Assembly: GCF_005281475.1 (NCBI RefSeq)
Contig: NZ_CP040106.1
Location: forward strand, 2,694,501-2,758,500
DNA length: 64,000 bases
Origin: Echinicola rosea
GTDB lineage: Bacteria > Bacteroidota > Bacteroidia > Cytophagales > Cyclobacteriaceae
Reading direction: 5' to 3'
Shown: positions 1 to 6,438 of the stretch, one piece after another
Numbering within the stretch: the first letter of the stretch is position 1
Layout: each line of letters opens with the position of its first letter
Program-made: the position numbers and the translations under genes
Notes under the pieces: model-generated
Seen by the model: only the letters and a program-made list of their open reading frames with translations
Databases searched by the model: none
What the model was told of the DNA's origin: nothing

Positions 1-403
1 CTAAGTGCTCATAGACATGAGCAGTGCCAAAAGTAATGATCAGCCAAGACGCGCTGGCTAGCGTTTCATTGGTAGCGTGGCACTGGGCTTCCAATTGTTT
101 TTTAAGTTCTTGTTTTGTGTTTCCGGAGATAGAAGAATGACAGGCGTGATGGAGGTACCTGCCGTCATGTTCCAAAAAAAGTGCCTCAGGAAAGTCGTGT
201 GTTCCCAAAGACAAATCGATGAGTTGACACAATGAAAATGGATTGAAAAGTGTACCAAAAGGATTGTCCAGTACCTTGAATTTTCGCTCTTTTAGTTTTT
301 GACCAATAACAGTGGAGAAACAAGATCCAATCGTCATTACCATAGAGGAATGCTTAATGGGATAGGGGTGAAGTGGAATGTCAAAATTGGTTTGTAACTG
401 CAT
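1..403 (-). CDS. GSCFA family protein, N-terminal part (runs off the window)
   Basis: Reading leftward from the ATG at 403-401 gives about 134 residues with no stop before the window edge. Around residues 25-30 is the motif MTIGSCFS, followed by an invariant-looking DNPFGTLFNP. These are the hallmarks of the GSCFA domain, a family common in Bacteroidota that is usually around 300 residues and lacks an assigned reaction. Some GSCFA proteins resemble SGNH hydrolases, and the GSCF serine/cysteine region would fit a nucleophile block, but that is inference. A second typical block, LIITFGTAHVYE, is visible near the left edge. No signal peptide is seen, so it is probably cytoplasmic. The 194 bases between this start and the divergent small gene at 598 must hold both promoters. 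The C-terminal half is outside the window. Confidence 0.85.
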   Translation of the reverse strand, partial: MQLQTNFDIPLHPYPIKHSSMVMTIGSCFSTVIGQKLKERKFKVLDNPFGTLFNPFSLCQLIDLSLGTHDFPEALFLEHDGRYLHHACHSSISGNTKQELKKQLEAQCHATNETLASASWLIITFGTAHVYEHL

Positions 404-597
404 AGAACGAAATTAGCGAATTTGTGCCAATGATCGAATATTAGGCCGTTGATCCGTGTGTTTTTATGTAAATGTTTGTAAAATGTTATTTTTATTGTTG
501 ATTTGGTAAAAAATATACAGGTATGTTGATAATTTGTTTTTGAGAGGTTATTTTAGAAAATAACTTGAAGAGATTTTTACAACAAACCATTCTGATC

Positions 598-855
598 ATG
601 AAAACACTTACTTTAGAGAAAACCGTAGAAGCAACTGTCGAAAAACTACAAAAGCTAAAAATCCAAAATCAACTGATAGCAGAGCTACAGTGGTGTTTGG
701 GGAGTTATCGGTATGATCAGAATCCGATCGGACTGATCGAAAAGAGTACCGTAGCACTGGAGGCCTTGAGAGCAGAGAAGGAGAAGAACACCCGGGCTGT
801 TTCCAAAAAGCTGATCGAAGACTTGGAGAAGGTCGCTTCAGCTCGCAATAGATAG
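598..855 (+). CDS. small conserved-looking hypothetical protein (85 aa)
   Basis: I do not recognise this family. The open frame could begin at a TTG at 565, but the ATG at 598 gives a compact 85-residue, strongly helical and charged protein (MKTLTLEKTVEATVEKLQ...). It has heptad-like spacing of hydrophobic residues, a cluster of aromatic residues in the middle (LQWCLGSYRYDQ), and a basic end. No signal peptide or membrane segment is present, so it is probably a cytoplasmic helical protein. The last codons and the stop lie in a sequence (about 848-880) that also occurs, reverse complemented, in the repeats near 58.7 kb. The 3' end may therefore have been shaped by a repeat insertion. Coding status is supported by regular codon use; function is unknown. 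Confidence 0.6.
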   Translation: MKTLTLEKTVEATVEKLQKLKIQNQLIAELQWCLGSYRYDQNPIGLIEKSTVALEALRAEKEKNTRAVSKKLIEDLEKVASARNR

Positions 856-1225
856 GCTAATGCATAATGCGGGTTCAATGCCGTTTAGTTAGTGTGTATC
901 TGGAAAATATGGGTTCTATATTTTTTCCTTGGGCAGTTATTTTTCTAGCTAAATCCCTAGGTGGTTTTCATCCCTTTACCTTTGTTACTTTTTTGCTTCA
1001 GGTCAAGAAAGTAACCCAAACCTGTCCGCCGGTGGTGGAAAACCCGCCGCTACGCCACGGCGCACAGTTGTGCAGCTATTGGCCTAAAATTAAAACCTAC
1101 CCTCATGCAGGCAAACTCCTCCTGTCTAAAGCCAAGCAGGCCTATCTAAAGCCAGGTAAACCTTCTTTAGCCGCCAACATTCTTTTTGGGCAGCATTTCG
1201 TCAAACAAGCCTGCCTTTTTGCCTG

Positions 1226-1822
1226 CCCGCTTTTTAATTTCTTAACGCCCAATACCTGCAAGGCGGATCCGATTAATAACCTGAGCTCGACTTAATTTTA
1301 GTATAAAAAGCGTCATAGCGAACCCTTTTAAGGAGGATGTGGGTTGGAAAAGGGTGTGGCAATCCCCAAATACTGAGACTGCCACGGCTTCCACCCCTCA
1401 AATCTCCCTCTAAGCCTCGCAGTGACGATTTTATAATCGAACTGAGGTTAATAAGTCCCAAAAAGGTATCGCTTCCTTATTACGGCCCTTGGTATGCCTG
1501 TTTTCCAGCCGATGGTGGAGGCCGTTAAGAAAGTGAGTTGGCTCGCGTCGTGGAACAGCGAGCCCCACTCGCTTTTAGGCCGTAGCCATCGGGAGGAAAT
1601 TAAAATGGGTGACGGATCTCGGTCGCAGGGTAAATCCATGTTCCATTTTAAAGGGCATACTACCGGCCTAGATTTTTTTCTTTCTTTTTTCATCAATGGA
1701 AAAAAGGAAAAGGATAAAATCCACCAGGATGATCAGGTTTCCCCAGCCAAAGTCAATCAAAAAAAGGACTTTAGGTATATGAAAAGAAGGAAACCCCCTT
1801 AACTAAACGACATTGAATGCGG
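1226..1822. repeat. long dispersed repeat, copy 1 (about 600 bp)
   Basis: This unit matches 42327-42925 from the block starting CCCGCTTTTTAATTTC to the right-end block ending near AACTAAACGRCATTGA. By eye the central stretch (about 1451-1725 against 42550-42825) differs at only about nine positions, while the last 100 bases diverge strongly. It contains the 173-bp MITE-like element. It also holds a hairpin around 1531-1572 (GAGTTGGCTCGC pairing with GCGAGCCCCACTC) and an A/T-rich tract near 1671-1712. The small frames in it change amino acids freely between copies, so I read it as non-coding. Confidence 0.85.
1278..1450. repeat. MITE/REP-like palindromic element, copy 1
   Basis: The ends form an inverted repeat: TAACCTGAGCTCGA on the left, and TCGAACTGAGGTTA on the right, which reads TAACCTCAGTTCGA in reverse. 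Inside lie further pairing arms: GTCATAGCGA against TCGCAGTGAC, and TGGCA against TGCCA. Copies 2 (7128-7300) and 3 (42378-42549) have a GC-rich palindrome at the centre. In this copy that centre is replaced by a different sequence (about 1362-1380), giving a longer loop. Confidence 0.85.
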
Positions 1823-1833
1823 GTTAAAAAAAA

Positions 1834-1864
1834 TAGGGCTATCCGCCTTTGGAGGATAGCCCTA
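1834..1864 (-). terminator. rho-independent terminator of rpsF-rpsR-rplI
   Basis: An 11-bp perfect stem (TAGGGCTATCC at 1834-1844 with GGATAGCCCTA at 1854-1864) encloses a 9-base loop. On the minus strand it is followed by a run of eight T (A-run at 1826-1833). It lies 30 bases beyond the rplI stop. Confidence 0.9.
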
Positions 1865-1893
1865 ACATCTTGATGTACAAATCGAATATTGGC

Positions 1894-2337
1894 TTATTCA
1901 GCTACTACTTCGAATTTAACCTCGGTTTTCACTTCTCTGTGAAGATCCACTTCAGCTACATATTCACCGGCACCTGTTACAGGAGTGCTGATAGCGATTT
2001 TCTTTCTATCTACTTCCAGACCTTTTTCGGCAAGGGCGTCGGAGATTTGCAGTGTAGTTACTTTACCGAATATTTTTCCGGAATCGCCGATTTTGGCTTT
2101 GATTTCCAGTTTGATACCTTCGATCTTAGCTGCGAGCTCTTCAGCTGCAGTTTTGATTTTCTCAGCTTTGTGAGCGGCTTGCTTGATATTTTCTTCAAGG
2201 ATTCTCTTGTTAGAGGTAGTGGCCAATACCGCAAAACCTTGAGGGATCAGGTAATTTCTTCCGTATCCTGATTTTACAGTAACAAGATCATTCTTATAGC
2301 CAAGTCCTTTTATGTCTGTTTTTAAGATAACGTCCAT
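1894..2337 (-). CDS. rplI: 50S ribosomal protein L9 (bL9)
   Basis: This is a 147-residue protein with the classic L9 opening (MDVILKTDIKGLGYKNDLV) and the RNA-binding block VKSGYGRNYLIPQGFA at about residues 22-37. A long charged helix (about 44-80) links this to the C-terminal domain. Length matches the family. L9 binds 23S rRNA at the base of the L1 stalk and helps hold the reading frame. It is the last gene of the rpsF-rpsR-rplI operon, 45 bases after rpsR, with a strong terminator just downstream. The order rpsF-rpsR-rplI is conserved in bacteria. Confidence 0.98.
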   Translation of the reverse strand: MDVILKTDIKGLGYKNDLVTVKSGYGRNYLIPQGFAVLATTSNKRILEENIKQAAHKAEKIKTAAEELAAKIEGIKLEIKAKIGDSGKIFGKVTTLQISDALAEKGLEVDRKKIAISTPVTGAGEYVAEVDLHREVKTEVKFEVVAE

Positions 2338-2382
2338 TGTAGTTGTCTAAATTTAATAAGTATTGAATAGAACAGGGCCGGA

Positions 2383-2634
2383 TTATTTCAATCCGTCAGT
2401 TACATAAGGTAACAAGGCCAAATGTCTGGCTTTCTTGATGGCGTTGGCCACTTTTCTCTGGTATTTCGCAGAGTTTCCCGTAAGTCTTCTAGGAAGGATT
2501 TTACCTTGCTCATTTACAAACTTCAATAAGAAGTTAGGATCTTTGTAATCGATGTACTTGATGCCCATTTTCTTGAATCGGCAGTACTTTTTCTTATTTT
2601 GCTCTCTGTTGATGGGTTCGTTCTTAAGTGTCAT
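2383..2634 (-). CDS. rpsR: 30S ribosomal protein S18 (bS18)
   Basis: An 83-residue basic protein with the S18 core [20 protein letters not shown], and [13 protein letters not shown] and [20 protein letters not shown] blocks that contact 16S rRNA and S6. Length is typical for Bacteroidota S18. S18 binds the 30S platform together with S6. Its ATG overlaps the rpsF stop by ATGA (2631-2634), so the S6 and S18 genes are translationally coupled, as fits partners in a 1:1 complex. rplI follows after a short gap. Confidence 0.98.
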   Translation of the reverse strand: MTLKNEPINREQNKKKYCRFKKMGIKYIDYKDPNFLLKFVNEQGKILPRRLTGNSAKYQRKVANAIKKARHLALLPYVTDGLK

Positions 2635-3002
2635 TTTGCAGCCTCCTCTTTAGTTTCAGTTTTTTTGTTGAATTCACCTTTTCTTCTTCTCTCGGCATAG
2701 GCAATAGCATGCTTATCCAAAACAGTGGTCAAGAAACGCATTACTTTCTCGTCCCTTCTGATCTCGATCTCAAACTTCTTGATCAAAGTAGGCAAGCTCT
2801 TGAATTCTACCATTACGTAGAAACCAGTGCTTTTCTTCTCGATTGGATAGGCCAGCTTCTTAAGACCCCAATTTTCAACATTAATAATTTCTGCCCCCTC
2901 TTCTTTTAACAAGTTCACAAACTTGTCAACGGTATCCTTCATCTGAACATCAGACAAAACGGGAGTTAAAATGAATACCGTTTCGTAATTTCTTTGGAAC
3001 AT
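2631..3002 (-). CDS. rpsF: 30S ribosomal protein S6 (bS6)
   Basis: A 123-residue protein opening [18 protein letters not shown], the usual ferredoxin-like S6 start. The [22 protein letters not shown] and [19 protein letters not shown] blocks form the S18-binding face. The C-terminus is an acidic/lysine-rich tail (about residues 105-123) of the kind that varies among species. It is the first gene of its operon. A well-matched Bacteroidota promoter lies 37 to 67 bases upstream. S6 with S18 binds the central domain of 16S rRNA. Confidence 0.98.
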   Translation of the reverse strand: MFQRNYETVFILTPVLSDVQMKDTVDKFVNLLKEEGAEIINVENWGLKKLAYPIEKKSTGFYVMVEFKSLPTLIKKFEIEIRRDEKVMRFLTTVLDKHAIAYAERRRKGEFNKKTETKEEAAK

Positions 3003-3038
3003 TTTAATTATTGTTTTTAGTAATTATTAAACAGATCG

Positions 3039-3069
3039 CAAAATTAACGGTTTATTTTAATTTATCAAA
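3039..3069 (-). promoter_or_regulatory. promoter of rpsF operon
   Basis: On the minus strand there is TTTG (3069-3066), a 19-base spacer, then TAATTTTG (3046-3039), an exact match to the Bacteroidota -7 box TAnnTTTG with a -33 TTTG at the expected distance. Start of transcription would fall near 3030, about 30 bases before the rpsF ATG. Confidence 0.65.
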
Positions 3070-3599
3070 GACCACTGCCCTAAATTCATGGAGCAATACA
3101 TGGTGCAGGCTTAATGCTGTTTAGAGGAGGGCTTGATCCGTTATTTTCCGCTCAAGAAAGATCAGTGAAAATCATCTTTATCTGTGGTATCTGGGTGCTA
3201 TCAAGGATCAAGCAATATTTCTGGGGGGACGAATGTTGACATGGTCTTTTGAAAGAAAATTTCATACCGTTAAATTGATGGGCTTCCTCCATTCGCACGA
3301 ATGGGTTTTAGCGGGAATTCATGGGGAACAGGGAGGGAAATGCGGCTAAAACCGAAAACGTTGGATGGGCAATTTACCACGGGCTTCACCCATGGCTATC
3401 AACGTGTCACTCCTCTGGGGCTAGCTTTCGAGCGCAATCTTTCAATGCGGTTCCAATATGTACTTGGTGCCTTTGGGATTTTGTGGTATTTTTATATATC
3501 GGTGGTTTTGCCAGTAAGAAAACTGGCAGCCCCCAACTTTTCTGCTTGATCCGCTATCAACACCAACCACACTCCCGATTTTTTGGTTAATACCTTGTC
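3070..3599. other. gene-free intergenic region with repeat fragments
   Basis: No credible gene is seen. From about 3160 to 3199 runs a fragment (GATCAGTGAAAATCATCTT...) related to a segment read on the minus strand at 25805-25840. Around 3371-3420 is a hairpin-bearing block (CCACGGG-CTTCA-CCCATGG). It resembles, from memory, a repeat dispersed in many bacterial phyla whose read-through gives peptides of the type TPLG/GYQRV. At 3448-3542 lies repeat family 3 (separate entry). The frames at 3301-3590 are read-through of these pieces. Confidence 0.5.
3448..3542 (-). repeat. dispersed repeat family 3, copy a
   Basis: Read on the minus strand, AAAAGTTGGGGGCTGCCAG starts a stretch of about 95 bases that aligns with 58579-58670 (plus strand) and more weakly with 58811-58900. 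Shared landmarks are the GGCAAAA block, a run ending AAAAATACCACA, and CCAAAGGCACCAAGT. It includes a small hairpin (GCCAGTaaGAAAACTGGC). No reading frame is conserved among copies. Confidence 0.75.
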
Positions 3600-3639
3600 C
3601 AAAAAAAATCACCTACTGACAATATTGCCTGTAGGTGAT
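3600..3639 (-). terminator. terminator of the coiled-coil protein gene
   Basis: ATCACCTAC (3608-3616) pairs perfectly with GTAGGTGAT (3631-3639) around a 14-base loop. On the minus strand the stem is followed by eight T (A-run 3601-3608). It lies about 36 bases past the stop of the gene at 3675-4595. Confidence 0.8.
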
Positions 3640-3674
3640 ATCCTAAATTAAAATATGTCAAACTGTATGCTCTG

Positions 3675-4595
3675 TTATTTTATTTCAAAAGACTCGTTTC
3701 CAATATTGAAACCTTCGCTGTAGATCTTTACTTCGTAGATGCCTTCAGGATAGTCGGTTTCTTTTTGGTAAAGATAGATGAGGCTCTTTTTAGAATTATC
3801 ATATAAGATGGCCTGTTTTGAGGTATAGAATTCCTCACGTCCATCAATGCTGAACGTGCCGGAGCCTTTTGCGATGTCAAAAATCACTTGGTTGTTGGGA
3901 GCTACTACCTGCACGAAAATATCCCTTGACCCTGGTTCTGCTACATTGTTTTCGGTCAAGTCAAATGAAATTTTCAGCTTTTCCAAATGCCTGTTCCGAA
4001 AGGAACCTTCACGTTCTTTGCCTCTTGAATTGACAGCAGCCACCACAATGTTTTCCGCATGGAGTTTTTGGGCTATGTTTACTTTTTCTTCTAACTTTTC
4101 CTGTTTTAGGTTGAGCTGTACGATGGAATCCTCGATCTCGGCCTTGGAAGTTTTCAGGTCTTGGTTTTCCGTGAATAGCTGTTGGTTCACTTGTTTTAGC
4201 TTTTCGATTTCGGAGTCCTTTTCTGTCAATACGCCAGAAAAACCATCAATTTTTTTGTTCAATTCATTGATTTCAGCGGCACTTCTGTTTCGGTCAGTGT
4301 TACGCTCAGCTAACAACTGTTCTTTAAGTACGATCAGAGAGTCCACATTGCCGCCCAGGTTTTGGATTTCATTGATGCGTAGGTCCAGTTGATAGGCCAT
4401 GCTATCAATGCGGAGGTTAAGCTCATTGTTTTCTTCTGATAAAATGAGGATTTCTTCCGTTTTTTGTGACTTGTCCACACTGTCAAAGTACAGTTTTACG
4501 CCACTGAAGATTACCAAAAGAAGTAAAATAATGATCAGGATATTTTTCCCTTTTCCATTTCTTGATGATTTTTCTTCGGGTACATTGGTGCTCAT
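3675..4595 (-). CDS. membrane-anchored coiled-coil protein of unknown function (306 aa)
   Basis: I do not recognise a named family. The 306-residue product starts with a short charged cytoplasmic segment (1-17), then one membrane span (about 18-37, NILIIILLLLVIFSGVKLYF). A long coiled coil follows (about 42-180) with repeated E/K/L/N heptads. The C-terminal domain of about 120 residues is beta-rich and soluble (RKDI-type strands: DIFVQVVAPNNQVIFDI, SIDGREEFYTSKQAILYDN, YPEGIYEVKIYSEGF). The topology suggests an inner-membrane anchor holding a periplasmic rod with a small beta-sandwich head. Such bitopic coiled-coil proteins are frequent in Cytophagales. It is monocistronic, with its own terminator downstream; a role in envelope organisation is only a guess. 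Confidence 0.8.
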   Translation of the reverse strand: MSTNVPEEKSSRNGKGKNILIIILLLLVIFSGVKLYFDSVDKSQKTEEILILSEENNELNLRIDSMAYQLDLRINEIQNLGGNVDSLIVLKEQLLAERNTDRNRSAAEINELNKKIDGFSGVLTEKDSEIEKLKQVNQQLFTENQDLKTSKAEIEDSIVQLNLKQEKLEEKVNIAQKLHAENIVVAAVNSRGKEREGSFRNRHLEKLKISFDLTENNVAEPGSRDIFVQVVAPNNQVIFDIAKGSGTFSIDGREEFYTSKQAILYDNSKKSLIYLYQKETDYPEGIYEVKIYSEGFNIGNESFEIK

Positions 4596-4637
4596 ATGTA
4601 TTGTGTATTAGTCAGTTAGTGCAAACAAATTTCTGTT

Positions 4638-5085
4638 ATGTGTCCTTCACTTGACAAAAACTATTGGCTTAGCAGGTACCAGCAAAATCAAATTGGCTGG
4701 AGTGCCGGTGAAGCAACCATTCCACTAAAGCAATATTTAGACCAACTTCACGATTATGGAGTAGAGATTTTCTTAAGGGACACAGGAAATACGCATAAAG
4801 CAACATATGCATTCCAAGAAAGGATTCCAGCATGCGCCTGTACCGGATATCGCCGACGTACCACTCCGTAAGTTTATAGTGCGATATCCGCTATTTCCTG
4901 CAGCCATCCGCACGTCAAAGATTTTTTGACCACCAGTGTCAAGATGACCCTGTTTTGGGACAATTGTTCTTCTGTGCTTTACATTCAAATTTACAAAATG
5001 ATTATGTCAAAAAGTGCCTGAACGCTTAAAAACTAAAGGTAAACGGGCAGGTTTGCTTTTGAATGCCCCGGTTGATGTGGTTGGT
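4638..5085 (+). pseudogene. decayed TPMT-family SAM methyltransferase
   Basis: Pieces of one thiopurine-methyltransferase-like protein appear in order but in three frames. KNYWLSRYQQNQIGWSAGEATIPLKQYLDQL starts at 4638. GFQHAPVPDIADVPLRKF and VRYPLFPA follow around 4817-4900 in another frame. RFFDHQCQDDPVLGQLFFC and ALHSNLQNDYVKKCLNA-stop come next (about 4915-5028). KGKRAGLLLNAP follows near 5035-5070 after a further shift. The expected order in the family is N-terminal W-x-x-R-Y, a GCG SAM-binding block, DIA, DFFxH, LEQxFFCAL, and GLLF. The SAM-binding GCG block is missing, so there is a deletion as well as frameshifts. The gene cannot make an active enzyme. A 77-residue open frame at 4638-4871 is only its first fragment. 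Confidence 0.85.
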
Positions 5086-5204
5086 GTCAAGAAAATGATG
5101 GGGCTTCAAATGGGTTTGGGACGGCTTAATGGAGCCTCGTTGCGGTTCCACTTAGCCATGAAAGGACAAGGGGGCCTCACTGCCAAAAACAGCCCTGTAT
5201 GATA

Positions 5205-5981
5205 TCAGTAGTGCAAAGTGTAGTGTTGTTTTTTTATTCCTGCCGTAAAGAATAAAATACCACATTCATAAAAGTCCATGCTCATGGAGACTGCATCGTG
5301 AGCTTTGAGTTCTTTCCAGGCGTTTTCCATATCTCTAGAGCGGTGGATGTCCCCGATAGCCACGATGCTGCTTTTTTTTAAAGAAGGAAGTAAAGTTTCC
5401 CAGAACTGGATGGTTGCCTGGTAATCATGGTGGGCATCGATCAATGCAAAATCCACTGTGGAGATTTCCCGCAATACACCTGGCAATGTTTCTTGTATTC
5501 TGCCCAATACCAAATGGATATTGGTGAATTCCGAAAAAGTGGTTTTGGCGACATCAGCCAGTTCCACTGCACCCTCAAAGGTATATACTTCACCTTTGGC
5601 GGATTGAGCTAAATAGGAGGTGGTCACGCCCACACAAGTACCCAATTCTACTACCACCTGAGCAGGAGTGAGGGAGCAAAAGTATTGGTAGAGTAAAGAA
5701 AATTTAGGTTTACTGGAGCTGTGCCTGGTGATGGCCGAAATTTTTCTTAGGGGAGTTTTTAAATGCAGGGAGCCGGTACCATGGTCCTGAATGGTGATTT
5801 CCGTAGGATTGGAGAGGAGTTTTCGGCGTTTGTATTCCAGTGCGGGTGATCGTTTGTTTTTGGAAAATTCCTTGAGCCCCTCATAAGCTTTATAGGCATA
5901 GGGTGCTTGGAGTGAATGTCGATCTACTTTTGATAGAAAATAGCGGATGTATGCAAAAATAGGATGGATCTTGTCAAACAC
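5205..5981 (-). CDS. class I SAM-dependent methyltransferase
   Basis: A 258-residue protein with a Rossmann methyltransferase core: VVVELGTCVGVTTSYLA (motif I, about 110-126), VYTFEGA (acidic residue for SAM ribose), and FALIDAHHDYQATIQFWETLLP. The last block has the look of the Methyltransf_24 / O-methyltransferase group, where the IDAHH aspartate and histidines can hold a metal. The N-terminal about 95 residues are helical and basic and not recognised. The start is a GTG at 5981-5979 whose first base is shared with the apaG stop (TAGTG), so the two genes are coupled. Substrate unknown. No terminator is evident before the pseudogene region downstream. Confidence 0.8.
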   Translation of the reverse strand: MFDKIHPIFAYIRYFLSKVDRHSLQAPYAYKAYEGLKEFSKNKRSPALEYKRRKLLSNPTEITIQDHGTGSLHLKTPLRKISAITRHSSSKPKFSLLYQYFCSLTPAQVVVELGTCVGVTTSYLAQSAKGEVYTFEGAVELADVAKTTFSEFTNIHLVLGRIQETLPGVLREISTVDFALIDAHHDYQATIQFWETLLPSLKKSSIVAIGDIHRSRDMENAWKELKAHDAVSMSMDFYECGILFFTAGIKKQHYTLHY

Positions 5982-6367
5982 TAGTTGTGGAAGATGTCAG
6001 CGATGAGTTGAAATTCAGGAATGGTAACGGTGATGGTTTTGCCGTCTTGGATGCGTTCCATATAATAATTGCCTTTCATTTTGCCTTTGCCGGAATTAAG
6101 GTTACATCCGGAAACATACTGGTGGGAATACCCAGGCTCTAAGATGGGTTGCTGGCCTACGACACCGTCCCCTTCGATGATCCGTACCTGTTGGCCAGCA
6201 TCAGAGACTTCCCACCGTCTTCGTAGGAGCTGAATGGTGTTTGGACTGTTGTTTTCGATGGTGACCTTATAAGTGAAGACATAGTGGTGCTGATGCGGAC
6301 TGGAATACTCCGGTTGGTAAGTCGCTTCAACACATACCTTGATGCCTTCTGTAATAGCAGTTGCCAT
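5981..6367 (-). CDS. apaG: ApaG domain protein (Co2+/Mg2+ efflux-associated)
   Basis: The start at 6367 gives a 128-residue protein, the normal ApaG length; a longer frame from 6424 adds 19 residues that the family lacks. Diagnostic strands are YVFTYKVTIENNSPNTIQLLRRRWEVSDA, the pocket GDGVVGQQPILEPGYSHQYVSGC, and GKMKGNYYMERIQDGKTI. The fold is a fibronectin-III-like sandwich that binds phosphorylated nucleotides. Mutants in enterobacteria affect Ap4A level and cobalt resistance, but the reaction is unclear. It is divergent from ung with a 71-base shared promoter region and overlaps the methyltransferase gene downstream by one base. Confidence 0.93.
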   Translation of the reverse strand: MATAITEGIKVCVEATYQPEYSSPHQHHYVFTYKVTIENNSPNTIQLLRRRWEVSDAGQQVRIIEGDGVVGQQPILEPGYSHQYVSGCNLNSGKGKMKGNYYMERIQDGKTITVTIPEFQLIADIFHN

Positions 6368-6438
6368 TATATTTTTTCTAAACGGATTTTTGTTCGAAAT
6401 TAAGGGTTTATTGTGAATTCTCAAGTGAAATAGTCTAA

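Larger units (their letters stand above)
856..1893. other. gene-free repeat island between the small gene and rplI
   Basis: No credible gene lies in these roughly 1,040 bases. They hold an imperfect hairpin (GTTAC at 984-988 pairing with GTAAC at 1011-1015, with A/T-rich arms between). A short near-repeat (TCTAAAGCCA) occurs twice around 1125-1160, and a 12-bp palindrome GCACAGTTGTGC lies near 1063. The 600-bp repeat described separately fills 1226-1822. The left border (872-890) carries TTCAATGCCGTTTAGTTAG, and the right border (about 1800-1817) carries its reverse complement with two mismatches, so the whole 0.95-kb block is framed by inverted ends. Open frames here carry nonsynonymous differences between repeat copies and look like read-through of repeats. 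Confidence 0.6.

Noticed and set aside
867..1295. 142-residue plus-strand open frame
   Set aside because: It runs through repeat borders and hairpins, has no family resemblance and enters the 600-bp repeat whose other copy does not keep the frame.
1448..1696. 82-residue minus-strand frame that is also open at 42547-42855, seemingly a conserved repeat-encoded protein
   Set aside because: The few differences between copies mostly change amino acids (Pro/Leu, Leu/Phe, Arg/Val, Gly/Val), which is not the pattern of a selected protein. The likeness comes from nucleotide identity of the repeat.
3301..3590. Two overlapping plus-strand frames of 82 and 89 residues
   Set aside because: They read through dispersed repeat blocks; the related copies elsewhere carry stops and shifts.
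4638..4871. 77-residue gene
   Set aside because: Only its first half is homologous to a methyltransferase; the rest is out of frame with the remaining homology, so it is part of a pseudogene.
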